Of a stretch of DNA of 64,000 bases, positions 12,801 to 23,252 are shown in pieces (position 1 is the stretch's first letter; the number at the start of each line of letters is the position of its first letter). The stretch spans positions 68,590,911 through 68,654,910 of the forward strand of contig NC_090942.1 of NCBI RefSeq assembly GCF_040807025.1, given 5' to 3'. The position numbers and the translations under genes were made by a program. This stretch comes from Struthio camelus (lineage: Eukaryota > Chordata > Aves > Struthioniformes > Struthionidae). Under the pieces are notes generated by a model, which saw only the letters and a program-made list of their open reading frames with translations, was not told the origin of the DNA and did not search any database.

Positions 12801-15230
12801 TATCTCTTATTACGTTGACTAGTATTTACAGCCGAGAGCTCCTGGTTTTATTCTGTGCTTTACACCCTAGGCTATGCGAACTGTGGCATATTACTCCACC
12901 TTGCCTCTATCACTACAAACTACTTCATATTCACCACTGCTCCAGGACCACTAGGAAAGCAATGTGGAATACATCATGCAGGGTAAAATCTTGGCTGTCA
13001 CTAAAGTCAGCGAAAGTTTTACTCTCTGACTTTAAAAGCATTTAGTGAACCATTGCCCTTAGCTCTACTTTTCCCATAAAAGAGGGCTTTTTCATTTTTC
13101 AGGAGCCCATTGAACGAACGATCTAATGGCTATAGTACAGCTGTTTAAGCATGGACAAGTTCCATCAGCATTAACCACCAGTTCAGCTGAAGCAGCAGTG
13201 ACACCACTGGAAGTGCCGGCAAGGACAAGAAGGGATAATTAGCATGGTGGTAAAAATGCCAGCAGTTGCCAGAACATCATCCGCGCTTGGGATCTCATCA
13301 CTGTAACTCTGGGTTTAGCCGAGCCAACAGTAGCAACGAGGAGATAGTTTTTGCTCCTACTCCTCTTTGGAGCACCAGCCAGGACAGACAGACCATAACG
13401 TTACGATTGCCTCCTTTCCCTCTTTGAACATGTCTGTGATGAGCCAGCAGCAACTTGGCCTTGAGTGTGCACCACTACCTTCACAGAAGGGAAGGAAATA
13501 CAACAAATTAATGCCAAAACAACATTATTTCCGTCACAGGCAGTATTTTCTAGGCTTGTTTCATTCCGTCTGGTTTAATACTGTTTATGTCCTGAAATCT
13601 GTGCTATGAAACATATAGAATGTACATTATGGAAGAATTCCTACTGCTGCTACAACCTCAGTCTCTCCATTTCCAGATGCTTAGGACTGTACATTCACCA
13701 CCTGCATGCTGTGTTAGTGCCAGGTTTGCGTTAAGAAACAACTGTTTTTATTTAGCTCCTCTTGAAAATTGATTTTTAACTGACTGGCCTCATCCTGCAC
13801 CCACCAGAGTCAACAAATACTATGTCCCATTTTTTCACAACAGCAAAAGCCACCCCATATCAACAAAATATATCTGAATCTGAAAGACTGCTGAATGCAG
13901 GTAAATAGTAAATGCAGGCAGATGCTCCACTTTTAGAGAGATTTTTGTGCTTAGAACTCATTGATTTCAAATGAAGTCTCATGCACCTGCTTGCCTGGAG
14001 CAGCTTATAGGATTGGGGTCAGAGTTTCAGCTAGCAGGGAAAGCCTTCCTTTTACCCCTGCCTCCAGTTTTTTCTTATGCTCATCATGTTTATATCATCT
14101 TAAATAGCACTAATGCAGCCTGATCCTTCTAAACTATGTCATACTGGCAGAAGGAAAAAAGAAAAAAAAAAGCCTGTCTGTGCTTTCCTCCTTTCTACTC
14201 TGCTTTTTTTAATTTGTTAGGCACGATGACCTCTGTGAGAGTGCTACATTTACTTTGGCAGATTTGGCTGCTAATTTATACACACTAGGATTGAAAGACA
14301 TGATCTGAATTTTGAATGTCTCTCCATTAATAATCTGTTTGTTATCTTAATAAATATTTGTGATTTGTTTATCTGACATAGATGACATGTTTATTATTAC
14401 AATTATGCTTATTGTTCATGATTTACATTGGTCTCTATTATTTTGGACTGTTTTCATTTATCTGTAGGCAGTTCATGCTGTTTTGTATATTCTGTCACAG
14501 TTGGTTGTGTTTTGCCTTTTTGTGCTGATCTCTGTAAAAACACAGCACATAAGAAATTAAAAAACAAAGAGAATGTTTCCAAAGTCATCACTACCACATC
14601 CAACCAGCAGTAATTTAAATGTGTATGAAAGAAGAGTACAAAGCTAAACAGATGGGAGGCTTTTAAGCAAATCATAAGTTAAGACATCAGCATATAACTC
14701 TGGCTACTTTAGTATCCAGACCTGAAACTAAGGCAGAGTCAATGGAAAGATTGGCACTGCCTTTTGACCAAGCCTCAGGTACATATGGGCTCCTGCACGT
14801 TTATGTCTTTGCAGAGAGGACTGTGTCTGCCCATCTGGCCTCGATCCCTTATTCAGGTATGTGGTACTGTCTTTCTTCCTCATTACCACATGGTTAAGAG
14901 TATTAAGAAAGTACTGCTGGAGCAAAGTTACACCACAAAGTTGTGCTACAGGATGCTGTGAATGCTAAAAATTCAGACAGGTTCAAGAGGAGACCAGCCA
15001 AGCTGACAGGAGAGAACTCTACTGAGGGTCATTGAATACGAGGCTATAACCTCTGGCTCTGGAAGCCAGGCTGAAGGAAAATTTGGGGGAAGTATCACTT
15101 CGTGCTGGTCTGAGTCTGAATCTCTTTCCTAGGCATCTGATTTTGGCCTTTTTTCTTTATTTATATGTTTTCAAAGTCTCAAATTGTGGATTTCAACCTC
15201 ACTTTTGAGTTTTGAGTCTTCCTTTCAGCC
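9834..15230. other. AT-rich intergenic DNA
   Basis: No exon, RNA gene or clear repeat family was recognised. An A15-16 tract followed by GAA repeats lies at 12687-12713. Around 12230-12500 the sequence is locally more GC-rich but shows no recognisable gene. The AT-rich stretch at 10600-11460 is unusually free of repeats and could hide conserved non-coding elements, but this cannot be judged without comparison to other species. Confidence 0.45.
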
Positions 15231-15239
15231 ATACTCAGC

Positions 15240-15620
15240 ATGTCTCTGTTACACCTATTCAGCCATTCTGCCCCGTTTGCTGAGGGGCTCCAGCTGCCTC
15301 TCCCCTCACACCTCCTGCCTCCCCTGCCATTCCTGCCTCTTCACAACTTCCACATCAGCCCTGTCTGCAGACCGCGTACCAGCCCTCCTCCCCCGCCTCG
15401 GTTCTGCTCACCCCAGTTACTAATTTCCATGCTCAGTCCCCTCTCTGTCCTTTATCAATGCTGCACCAGTCTCCCTCTGTGTCATGCTTCCCAATTCACA
15501 TCAGTTCGCTCTCCTCCCCATCCACCCACCCACTATTACTGCTTCCAGCTCCTAAGCCCTCCCTCCAGGGGTGAAACTCCTCATCCTTCTCTGTTTCTCT
15601 CTCCCCTTTCCCAAGGTGAG
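15240..15620. repeat. Pyrimidine-rich low-complexity tract
   Basis: About 380 bp in which the plus strand is strongly C/T-biased. The bias removes stop codons and creates a long open frame (15240-15773, 177 codons) rich in Ser, Pro, Leu and Cys. The composition explains the frame, so no gene is called. Confidence 0.6.
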
Positions 15621-16574
15621 CCCTGCAGAGACAGAAGGAGTAACGGAGCTGTCATCTATGCACGGCATGGAAAGGAGGAGCAGAGCTGCTGTGAGCTTTT
15701 GGGATTTATTGCTTCTTCCCCTCCTTTAAAAATGGGTGTTCTGTTTGAGAAAATACTTCTGCCTGTTATCTGAAAAGGCCTGAAAGACTGCTTTTACACA
15801 GGGACATGGGTAAATATAGCAGCCAGCAAATCAGAGGGAAACCTCTCTCCCGCCAAGTTAAAAGTTGTAAGAAGGTTGCAGCCGCTTGCATGGTCACCAG
15901 CTTGACTTCAGCCATTGCCAAAATCCCATCACTTGTAAAGAAATTGGCAAGGCAGAATCACTTGCACCCACAGCCTGTGTGTAATCACCACACAATTCTG
16001 CTGTTAAGCTGATGTGCACAATGCAAAAACTAGAGCTAGGGTGTGCTGCTGTCTGACCCATCTGCTGCTCTCTACAGCTGGGCCTCCCAAAAGAGAGCAT
16101 GGCCTTTTGTGTCCTTTGCAAGAGGCTGTGCAGGCAGAGGTCCTACTGTACAGACTCGGTTGCAGGAATGTGGAAGGCTGTAGCTGTCAGAAGCAATTCT
16201 GCTAAGTTCCTCAAAGAAAAATCAGGAGCAAATTTTTCTGGTTTTGAGTCACAGGATCATTTTTGCCTTTTTATTTTCCCCTTCAAAAAAATTTTTTTAG
16301 ACACTAAAACCTGGAATTTTTTATCACAACTCAACATGTCTTAGCACAGGCAATCTTGTTTATAAGCAGATTTGAAGGCAAAGGTTAACCAGAGCAGAAG
16401 CTTAACCCCATAAAAAATGGGCAACAAGATAGGAACACATTTGAGCAGTGACCTCTTCAGCATACAGACATTTGGCCTGCCTCTAGAAGGACCGTACTGT
16501 GCATCAGCAAGTCTGAAGGATCACCTCAACGTAAAAGCCAAAGAAATGACTCAAGTTTTGAAAAAAAGGCATCA

Positions 16575-16980
16575 TTTAAAGAGTTCAGTCTGTTTAGCTT
16601 GCTAAAAATAATATCATCAGGTGATCTGATCAGTCACCTTCAGGGAGAGAAGAGCTTTAGGACTAAAGAGCTCTTTAGCCCAGTGGAGAACAGCATAAAT
16701 ACTCCTATCTGGAAAGTAAAAAGTGATAAATTGAAAGTGAGAAAAATACTCCAACTTATCAACAATTACAGGCATTAACACTTGGAACAAAATATCAAGG
16801 AATATCAGGGCTGAATTGCCCATCTTTTATTATCTTCCTAGTCGTAGAAGAGGCATTTCTGGAGGTATACTGTTCTTAAACACAAGTTCCTGTTTCAGTA
16901 GCTGCATGAGATTATATGGCATGTAGCATCTCAGGCCAGATGCTTTATTGGTTTGTCCTGGCCCTAATTTCCCTGAAAAG
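16575..16980 (+). mobile_element. Ancient CR1 LINE fragment, 3' part
   Basis: The sequence runs in the order of the 3' end of old amniote CR1 elements: a block like 'ctgtttagcttgctaaaaa' (16589), then 'agagctctttagcc' (16667), 'cattaacacttggaacaaa' (16773), 'aaacacaagttcctg' (16878), and 'ctcaggccagatg' (16929) with 'tggccctaa' (16959) near the tail. It is heavily diverged, with many small deletions and no open frame. It is much older than the CR1 at 51285-54232. Boundaries are approximate and the assignment rests on pattern memory. Confidence 0.6.
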
Positions 16981-17015
16981 CCAGCATCTGCATACCTGTT
17001 ATGTAAACAGGTGTG

Positions 17016-17197
17016 AAGACCAAACAAGCCACTCTTCCAAGGTTCACACAGGAGGCCATCGAGGGTCTGTGATCAGAAAGCACTGAAGTCAATGGCGTTG
17101 CTCCTCCACTTCACGTGGCGATTGAATAAAGGCAGGAGGAGACCTCTGGCATCTTTGTTCTCAGTCCGTCTCTGAAAAGGCAGGCCGTATAGTCTGC
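17016..17197 (+). repeat. Left outer arm of a perfect 182-bp inverted repeat
   Basis: Base-by-base comparison shows this 182-bp segment is the exact reverse complement of 18129-18310, with no mismatch or gap. It begins AAGACCAAACAAGCC and ends TATAGTCTGC. No short target duplication flanks the outer ends. It is non-coding and lies directly after the ancient CR1 fragment. Confidence 0.97.
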
Positions 17198-17312
17198 TGC
17201 TTTTTTTTTTTTTTTCTGTGCGGTGAAGCGCTGCTAAGTTGACAGATAACTATTTTAAAACAGAGCCTCATCAGTAAAATGTATTGTAGCCTCAGCTGAG
17301 ATATATACTGTT
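17198..17312 (+). repeat. Left inner arm of the inverted repeat, diverged
   Basis: This matches the reverse complement of about 17828-17949 imperfectly, with substitutions and small gaps and roughly four bases in five alike by eye. A shared core, CGGTGAAGCGCTGCTAAG (17221-17238), pairs with CTTAGCAGCGCTTCACCG (17911-17928), and AAAACAGAGCCTCATCAGTA pairs with TACTGATGAGGCTCTGTTTT. The T tract at about 17201-17215 corresponds to the A run at 17935-17942. Confidence 0.85.
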
Positions 17313-17827
17313 CATGCATGTTTTTTGTTTTCTTGACAGAATTTGATCTCTGCCATTGTGGAAAAAGCTTCTGGACAGAGTATGAGTTGAGACTCAACAT
17401 TATTCAATTTCTTTATGTATTTTTTTTTCTGTATCTTATGCAAGCCCAGATCACACAAACTTGTCCCATCTGAAAATTCCCATGTAATTCAGTGGTGCTG
17501 CTCAGATAAGATTTGGAGATTCAAGTTCATATTCCATTTTTTCATTTTACTGCAGTATTTACAAAAGACTGAACAACTGTCAATTCAAACAAAAACCTGA
17601 CTGCCTGAAAAAATGTCTCTGCCTAGCTTTTGCTCGCTAGAATTAATCAATTAAGTGGGCAAAGCTTCATTTCATAAAAAAAGACAGGAGATAATGTAAC
17701 ATTTAGCGACATTAAAAAGGAAGGGTGCATTCTAAAGAGAGACCTTGATCCCTCTTAATTTGCTGAAAATACTGCAAGGTTGCAACAGCGCAGCTCAAAT
17801 ATAGGCAGGATTTTAAAATGTGTGAAA

Positions 17828-17949
17828 AGTACACATCTCAGTTAAGGCTACAGTACAGAATTTGTACCTTTTTACTGATGAGGCTCTGTTTTAAAATATT
17901 TATATGTCAGCTTAGCAGCGCTTCACCGAAGAGGAAAAAAAAGGCAGCG
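17828..17949 (-). repeat. Right inner arm of the inverted repeat, diverged
   Basis: Reverse-complement partner of 17198-17312. It is separated from the right outer arm by about 179 bp (17950-18128) with no counterpart in the left arm. The spacer between the inner arms (about 17313-17827) shows no coding potential. Confidence 0.85.
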
Positions 17950-18128
17950 AAAGAAACCGAAGTATTTGTCCTTACCACATCTCAGCTCTTTATGTTTGAT
18001 TTATAGAACACGATATTTTCCCTTTGCTCCTGATTTTGTCATATCAGTATGAATTAACAATTCAACAGCCCCAACAGGAGTGAGTTCACCTTGTTGCAGA
18101 TCTCAGTTTAAAGAACGTAGGTAAGATT

Positions 18129-18310
18129 GCAGACTATACGGCCTGCCTTTTCAGAGACGGACTGAGAACAAAGATGCCAGAGGTCTCCTCCTGCCTTTAT
18201 TCAATCGCCACGTGAAGTGGAGGAGCAACGCCATTGACTTCAGTGCTTTCTGATCACAGACCCTCGATGGCCTCCTGTGTGAACCTTGGAAGAGTGGCTT
18301 GTTTGGTCTT
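18129..18310 (-). repeat. Right outer arm of a perfect 182-bp inverted repeat
   Basis: Exact reverse complement of 17016-17197. If the locus were transcribed, the two arms could pair as a long perfect RNA duplex with a loop of about 930 nt. See the left arm for details. Confidence 0.97.
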
Positions 18311-20000
18311 AGCTTCAGTTTATCCTTCTACTTAACAAGGGTAAGCAGATATTGACTTGGCTAAGATTCAGGATGGTGAAACAACTCCCATTGATCTGAA
18401 TAGTTTTGGATGAGGCCTTAAGCAAAGAAGTCTGAGTGAAAGAAGCATTCAGTAGACGCAGATTTTTTTCCATCCATGAATTATGCATGAGTACATTGTG
18501 ATTGTCTTGATTCTATCCTCTATTTTGAAATTATTCATCTAATTCCTACAGAAAATTTTTGGTTTGTAGACTGTTTGAAAGCAGTATTTGAGAATCTCTG
18601 CTCAAGCAGCTGCTAACTTCTGGAAGTGTGTGGAAAAGGCTCGGCTTCCCACAGAGATCATAATGGAAGGTATACACCAGACCACGATCCTTCATTCTCC
18701 TCCCTCCCAGCTATTACTCTAATTCTGTCTTTTTAATATGATTTGTGTCACGCTCCCTTGTGCATCCATCTTATGAATTGAATGAGATTGGATCCAGTGA
18801 AAAACACTGGATGTAGTGATTTCACTAAGGAGTCCACCATGGTTTTAAGAGGGACAGGAAGAAGAGGAGAAAATGTTAGGTTAATTAAAGTTGGTTGGAC
18901 AACATTAGATCTGCCATTCCTTGAGCTCTAAGAACTTGGCTGTTGTCAGGTAATAATAATAATCTTTGTTGTATTTAGGTGTGTTTGTACATAATTCTCA
19001 TTCTCCTAAAAGGACGACAGTAGAAATACACTTGTCTCATACAAGTGTAATAAACCCTTATTATAAGCTCATAAGCTTATGATAATAAGATCATAAAATC
19101 ATATCGAGGAATCTAAGCTATACGCCCTGCATCTTAAACTGGTAGCACTTTAGGTACTGAACTAGCAGGAGAAAATTGTTACCTTGAAAGGCCTCAGGCA
19201 GGAATGGGGAGGAGAGCTCCATCAGTGCAAGGAATAGAGAGGAGCCTGCCTGTATTTCTTGAGTTGTGAGGAGCTCCTGCCCAGGGGAAGGAGATAGAGC
19301 ACAGCTGAGAGGAAGGAAATTCCTCAGAACAGAATTTCTAAGGGAAAAACATGGCAAATCTCTACCTGTCAAAAGGCTGGAGGAATTTGTTGTCATCAGG
19401 TTTCAGTAAGCTGTTGGAAGTTTGAGAGGGGTTAGAACTTCTCAGAAAAAGGTACAAGAAAGTTTTGCTGTAAAAATGTTCTGCAAATGAAATACATGAA
19501 GATGTTACAACCTCCCTGATAGTGTATGCTTATTAATATAGTTTTACTTATGGATTTACCCTACTCTGACTGAAGGAAATAACTAAATAAATATAAGATT
19601 CAATCATGTAGTATCAGACCTTTCCATTAAATCCTGGGGCTTGATTCATTTGCATTTTTTTTTGTTTTTATAATGCATACTCATTTTAATTACTACTGCT
19701 GCACTTCAATTGTAATTGTCTGTGCAATGCCCAAGCACCTTGCTAAGTGGATAAGGGAAACGCTTTTTTCCAAATAACATCATTAATCCATTATTATTCA
19801 TTATTATTTCTCAGGAATGGACTGAAAAGAATCAGGACTTTGAAAAATACAATACCAACAAATTATCTATGGTAAAAATAATTTTAACAGAATTCATACT
19901 TTCATCATCTTCACCATTGTTTCCCTCTAGACATCATCTCTCCTAAAGGGGGAAGCAGCAGCATTTAATGACCTGAAGATTGGGCTAAATGCCAAAGATG
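18311..20000. other. Intergenic sequence with two short hairpins
   Basis: No gene recognised. Two small DNA palindromes lie side by side: a 9-bp stem with a 5-nt loop (19027-19049), and a compound one at 19057-19089 centred on TCATAAGCTTATGA (19069-19082). Both are in AT-rich sequence and may be chance structures. Confidence 0.4.
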
Positions 20001-20029
20001 CTTGAAATCAGAGATCTGTGCCCCCACCC

Positions 20030-20200
20030 CCCCTTCCTGCATGGTGTTGGACATATCATTTAACCATTCTGTGTCCCTGTTTCCCTGTTTCTTTGGCTAC
20101 AAGAGATGTGGGATGGCTACAATCCTAATGCTCACCTCCTGCAGAACAGTAAAGCTTACTTCTAATGTGCAGAGCTTTGCAAATGATATACGCTAGGTAT
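20030..20200 (+). repeat. MIR-like SINE fragment
   Basis: Sub-motifs follow a CORE-SINE order: 'ttggacatatcatttaacc' (20047-20065), 'tgtgtccctgtttccctg', 'atgtgggatggctacaat', 'gctcacctcctgcag' and 'gagctttgcaaatgat'. These correspond to the usual ttgggcaagtcacttaacc, cctcagtttccc, aaatgggataat and cacctcacag blocks. It is old and diverged, with approximate boundaries. Confidence 0.5.
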
Positions 20201-22010
20201 TGTGGCAGCGTAATCAAAGGGACACAATGATGGCTGGAAAAGAAGGGGAGGCGTTTCCTAGCTATGCAGGATTCTTATCCAGCTAAAGAAGACATTCAAT
20301 TTCTTCCAATATCCTTTCAGATCCCTCTTGAATGAATATTCTGTCTTCATTGAATTTGCTTATTACTGAGGATTATACACTTCTATTACCTCTCGAAAAT
20401 TTTTAAGTAGAACCCTGCCTGCTCTTTCGTGTTATGTTCACAGGCATTCTGCTATGTTTTCCTTTGGCACATGCTGTCTGTAGAAACCTGGAAGGTCAAG
20501 GGCTGACCTTACCATATTTGGCCACCAGTCACAACACCTGTAGAGAAAATTGACTGGTTTCCTTCTGATTCTTACAGCCCGTTTGCTTTTAACTCACCAG
20601 TCAATGGCTGTAGGTCCCTGTCCATTTAATTTATGATAAAGATCTTTAGAAGAATTGGGCTGATGAGGCTGGTGAAGCAAGTGAAGGATGCATTTATTAT
20701 TCAAAAATGAATGAATACATCGGGTCCATTCTGCATGGTAAAATTCACATCTTTCAATACGCATGCAAGCATTATAACACAGGACTTCCAAGCTGTTTTG
20801 CCTCATTCCCAATCATCCAAACCAGGATGATTTTTCATTTTAGTTAGTATTTCCTTAAGAATACATGCCACAGCCTGTCTTACTATATCTAGATAGACCA
20901 GCACAATGTTTATGATTCTTATTTCTCCATTGTTTTTGTTCAGCTGAGCTATAAAGGAACATTAAGTCCACTCTGCACAGGGCTAGCCTGAAGAGTTAAA
21001 AGAGTCTAGTCTATTCTGCAAAAGAAGCAATCCCCATCTTAAGTCTTCCCCAATAATGATAAGCTGGCTCTTTTCTATACATGTGTGTAAGTGTGTGTGT
21101 GTGTATGTCCACACACAAGTGTAGCCACAGCTATCCCTGGTCCTTTCCCAGCATGTACTCATACCAAATTTACATTATTTGCGTTGGTCTCCTTGGATTC
21201 CATTCCTCTAAGACTGAAATGCTGCTGCTCAGTAGTGTCTCTGAAACGAGACAGCATACCAGCACAATTCCCCAGATGATCATTTCCACTCTTCCCTTCA
21301 AACATATTAGGTGCTTTCACCTCCCCTGTTTCTCTATGCGTGCCTTTTTTCACACTCCCCTATAACCATTTTTCACCTTGCTAAATAATGCTGGCTCCTG
21401 CATAGTCAGTCCCCCATCACAAGGCATTATTGCCACTCTAGAGAACGAGACGGAGGAAGGTATCCTTTAAAAATTTTCCAGTAAAATCGTAAGTGTGTGA
21501 GACTTGAAGGCTGTTATTCCTTGGAGTTCACTCCAAGGTCTTCCCCCAGCACACAAGGGACATACGCAAATGTTTCATGATCTCCCAAAGCCATCTCTAA
21601 GTGCTTGCAAAGAGAGCTGTGAAAAGCAGCTCTTTTTCAGGAGGAATCTGTGAACAGTTTCTAATCCTGGTGATCCTGTTTGCATCAGTTTACATTTCCA
21701 AGGCTATCTGTGAACAGAAAAGGCTGGAAATACACCTTTCAACTCATCTGAAACAGAGATTCTCTTCTACATTTCTCAGTCCTTCACTTCAGGAAATCCT
21801 TGATAACAGGCAGGTTGAGCTGATCTGAAAAGGCAAACCCTCAAAATCACCTACTTAAAAACAGTTGCTCTTCATTCTGTGGACTTGCACTTTTGGTGCG
21901 GGCAGTTAAATCTACTGATATGCATGCCTGACATCAGGTTTGCCTGCTTGTTACCCCTCCTGGTTCTTCAGGGCCAACAGTGATCAGAAAGGATGCTTTT
22001 TTCCCTTTTC
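20200..22010. other. Intergenic sequence
   Basis: No gene recognised. A short, interrupted TG repeat is present at 21081-21107. Small open frames are overlapping and lack family similarity. Confidence 0.45.
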
Positions 22011-22012
22011 AG

Positions 22013-22056
22013 AAATCGTCAAACTTGTTAATGGATCCGCAGAGGACTTCCTGCAA
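22013..22056 (+). other. Candidate 44-bp exon upstream of IQSEC3
   Basis: A strong acceptor (pyrimidine tract then CTTTTCAG ending at 22012) is followed 44 bp later by a strong donor (GCAA|GTAAGT, intron from 22057). Both sites are on the plus strand, about 1.2 kb upstream of the IQSEC3 start codon. This could be an exon of an alternative IQSEC3 transcript or of a non-coding RNA, or a chance pairing. No coding function is claimed. Confidence 0.25.
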
Positions 22057-23040
22057 GTAAGTTTATTATTCCTAGCCAGGATATTTTTTAATGAATATTA
22101 TAGAAAGTACCCAGATTTCTCACATGTCCCATGGTTTCTAAGTGTGTGAGCTTTCAAGATTGTGGATAAGGACGGGTGAGAGGAAGGTAATTCTACAGAA
22201 AGGAACAAAATCGGCATGGAAACTAAGACCAAAGGCCCTGCCTGTCTTTTCTGTGGTATTATTTCCACAGCTTTCTCCCCTCCTTTTCTCCCATGAGGAA
22301 CACCACAGTAAGTCTTGTTTTCTTCCTAAGTTAAAGGACATCAAAGATTCAAAGGAGAGGCAAAGCTGTGAGGAAGCAGCACATTCCCCTAACACCCATT
22401 TTCCTTGATAACTCCTTCCCTGGAGTGCGTATTTCAGTCCTGTCTTCTGCATGTTAACAGGGTGAGCGAAATACAGCAGTCTTATCTAGGCAGCGGACAA
22501 AACCAGCCAAAATTTGATTCGAGTCACTTAAAAAAGAAAAGAAACCACTAAGTCATTCTGAAGGGAGTGGGGGAAAAAACCAGTAACATCTAGAAACGCC
22601 AGTCAGGGAGGACAGGAGGAAACGCGCTGGAGAAGCTGCAACGAGCCCTGACGGGGCACGGCCGGGGCTGCTGAGGCGGCGCCCGCTCCCGCCTCTCGCC
22701 GCGGCTTCACGCCCGCCCAAGCCCGAGGGGGCCGGAGCGGCACCGCCGGCCCCCGAGAGGCCACGGAGAGTTTCTCTCGGAAAAAAACCCCACCAGCAGC
22801 CCCGTCCCGCGCGGGGCCCGGCCGCGCCCCGCCCGCACCCACCACCCCGGGACGTTTGCCTCCCCCGCCCCCCTCCTCCCCCGCTCCCCTCCGCGCCTGC
22901 GCGGCACGAGGGGGCGGGGCCTCCGCGACGGCTCCCGCCCCCTTTTGCTTCCACCCCCCCTCCGGTCTCGCCGTGCGTGGCGCGCGGGGGCAGGGGCAGG
23001 CGCGCGAGCCGCCTCGCCACCCGCGCCTGCGTGAGCCAGC

Positions 23041-23091
23041 GGCCGTTAGGCACGCGCGGCCGTTAGGCACGCGCGGCCGTTAGGCGCGCGC
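23041..23091 (+). repeat. Three tandem 17-bp GC-rich units
   Basis: Units GGCCGTTAGGCACGCGC at 23041 and 23058 are identical. The third, at 23075, differs by one base (A to G at the twelfth base). They directly adjoin the TG repeat and lie about 160-210 bp before the IQSEC3 ATG. Confidence 0.95.
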
Positions 23092-23098
23092 GCGCACG

Positions 23099-23120
23099 CG
23101 TGCGTGTGTGTGCGCGTGTG

Positions 23121-23158
<38 letters not shown>

Positions 23159-23162
23159 TGCA
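23099..23162 (+). repeat. TG dinucleotide-rich repeat before the IQSEC3 start
   Basis: An alternating purine-pyrimidine tract of TG units with CG interruptions (23085-23098 is itself mostly CG/CA). Such tracts favour Z-DNA. It ends about 90 bp before the IQSEC3 ATG and is likely length-polymorphic. Confidence 0.95.
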
Positions 23163-23252
23163 TGGGGCGGTGAGGCGCCTCCCCGCAACCCGCGCCGCTC
23201 TTCGCCGGAGCGCCGGCGGCCCGGCAGGGGGGCCCGGGCCGGGAACCGGGGC

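Larger units (their letters stand above)
22610..23252 (+). promoter_or_regulatory. IQSEC3: CpG-island promoter and 5' UTR region of IQSEC3
   Basis: Composition switches sharply to CpG-rich sequence that continues through the first coding exon to about 23790. It contains an NRF1-type GCGCCTGCGC (22893-22902), an SP1-type GGGGCGGGGC (22911-22920), three tandem 17-bp units (23041-23091) and a long TG-rich repeat (23099-23162), with no TATA box. The transcription start cannot be fixed. If the repeats are in the 5' UTR, at least two upstream ATGs (23152 and 23162) precede the main start; the first opens a frame running past the start codon to 23298, the second a four-codon frame ending at 23173. 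Confidence 0.8.

Noticed and set aside
17016..18310. The palindrome as a DNA transposon with terminal inverted repeats
   Set aside because: No target-site duplication flanks the outer ends and no transposase frame lies between the arms. It remains possible for a non-autonomous element but is not supported.
23100..23252. In-frame extension of IQSEC3 upstream through the TG repeat
   Set aside because: The frame is open but has no ATG before 23253. The conserved family N-terminus starts at 23253 with a good start context.
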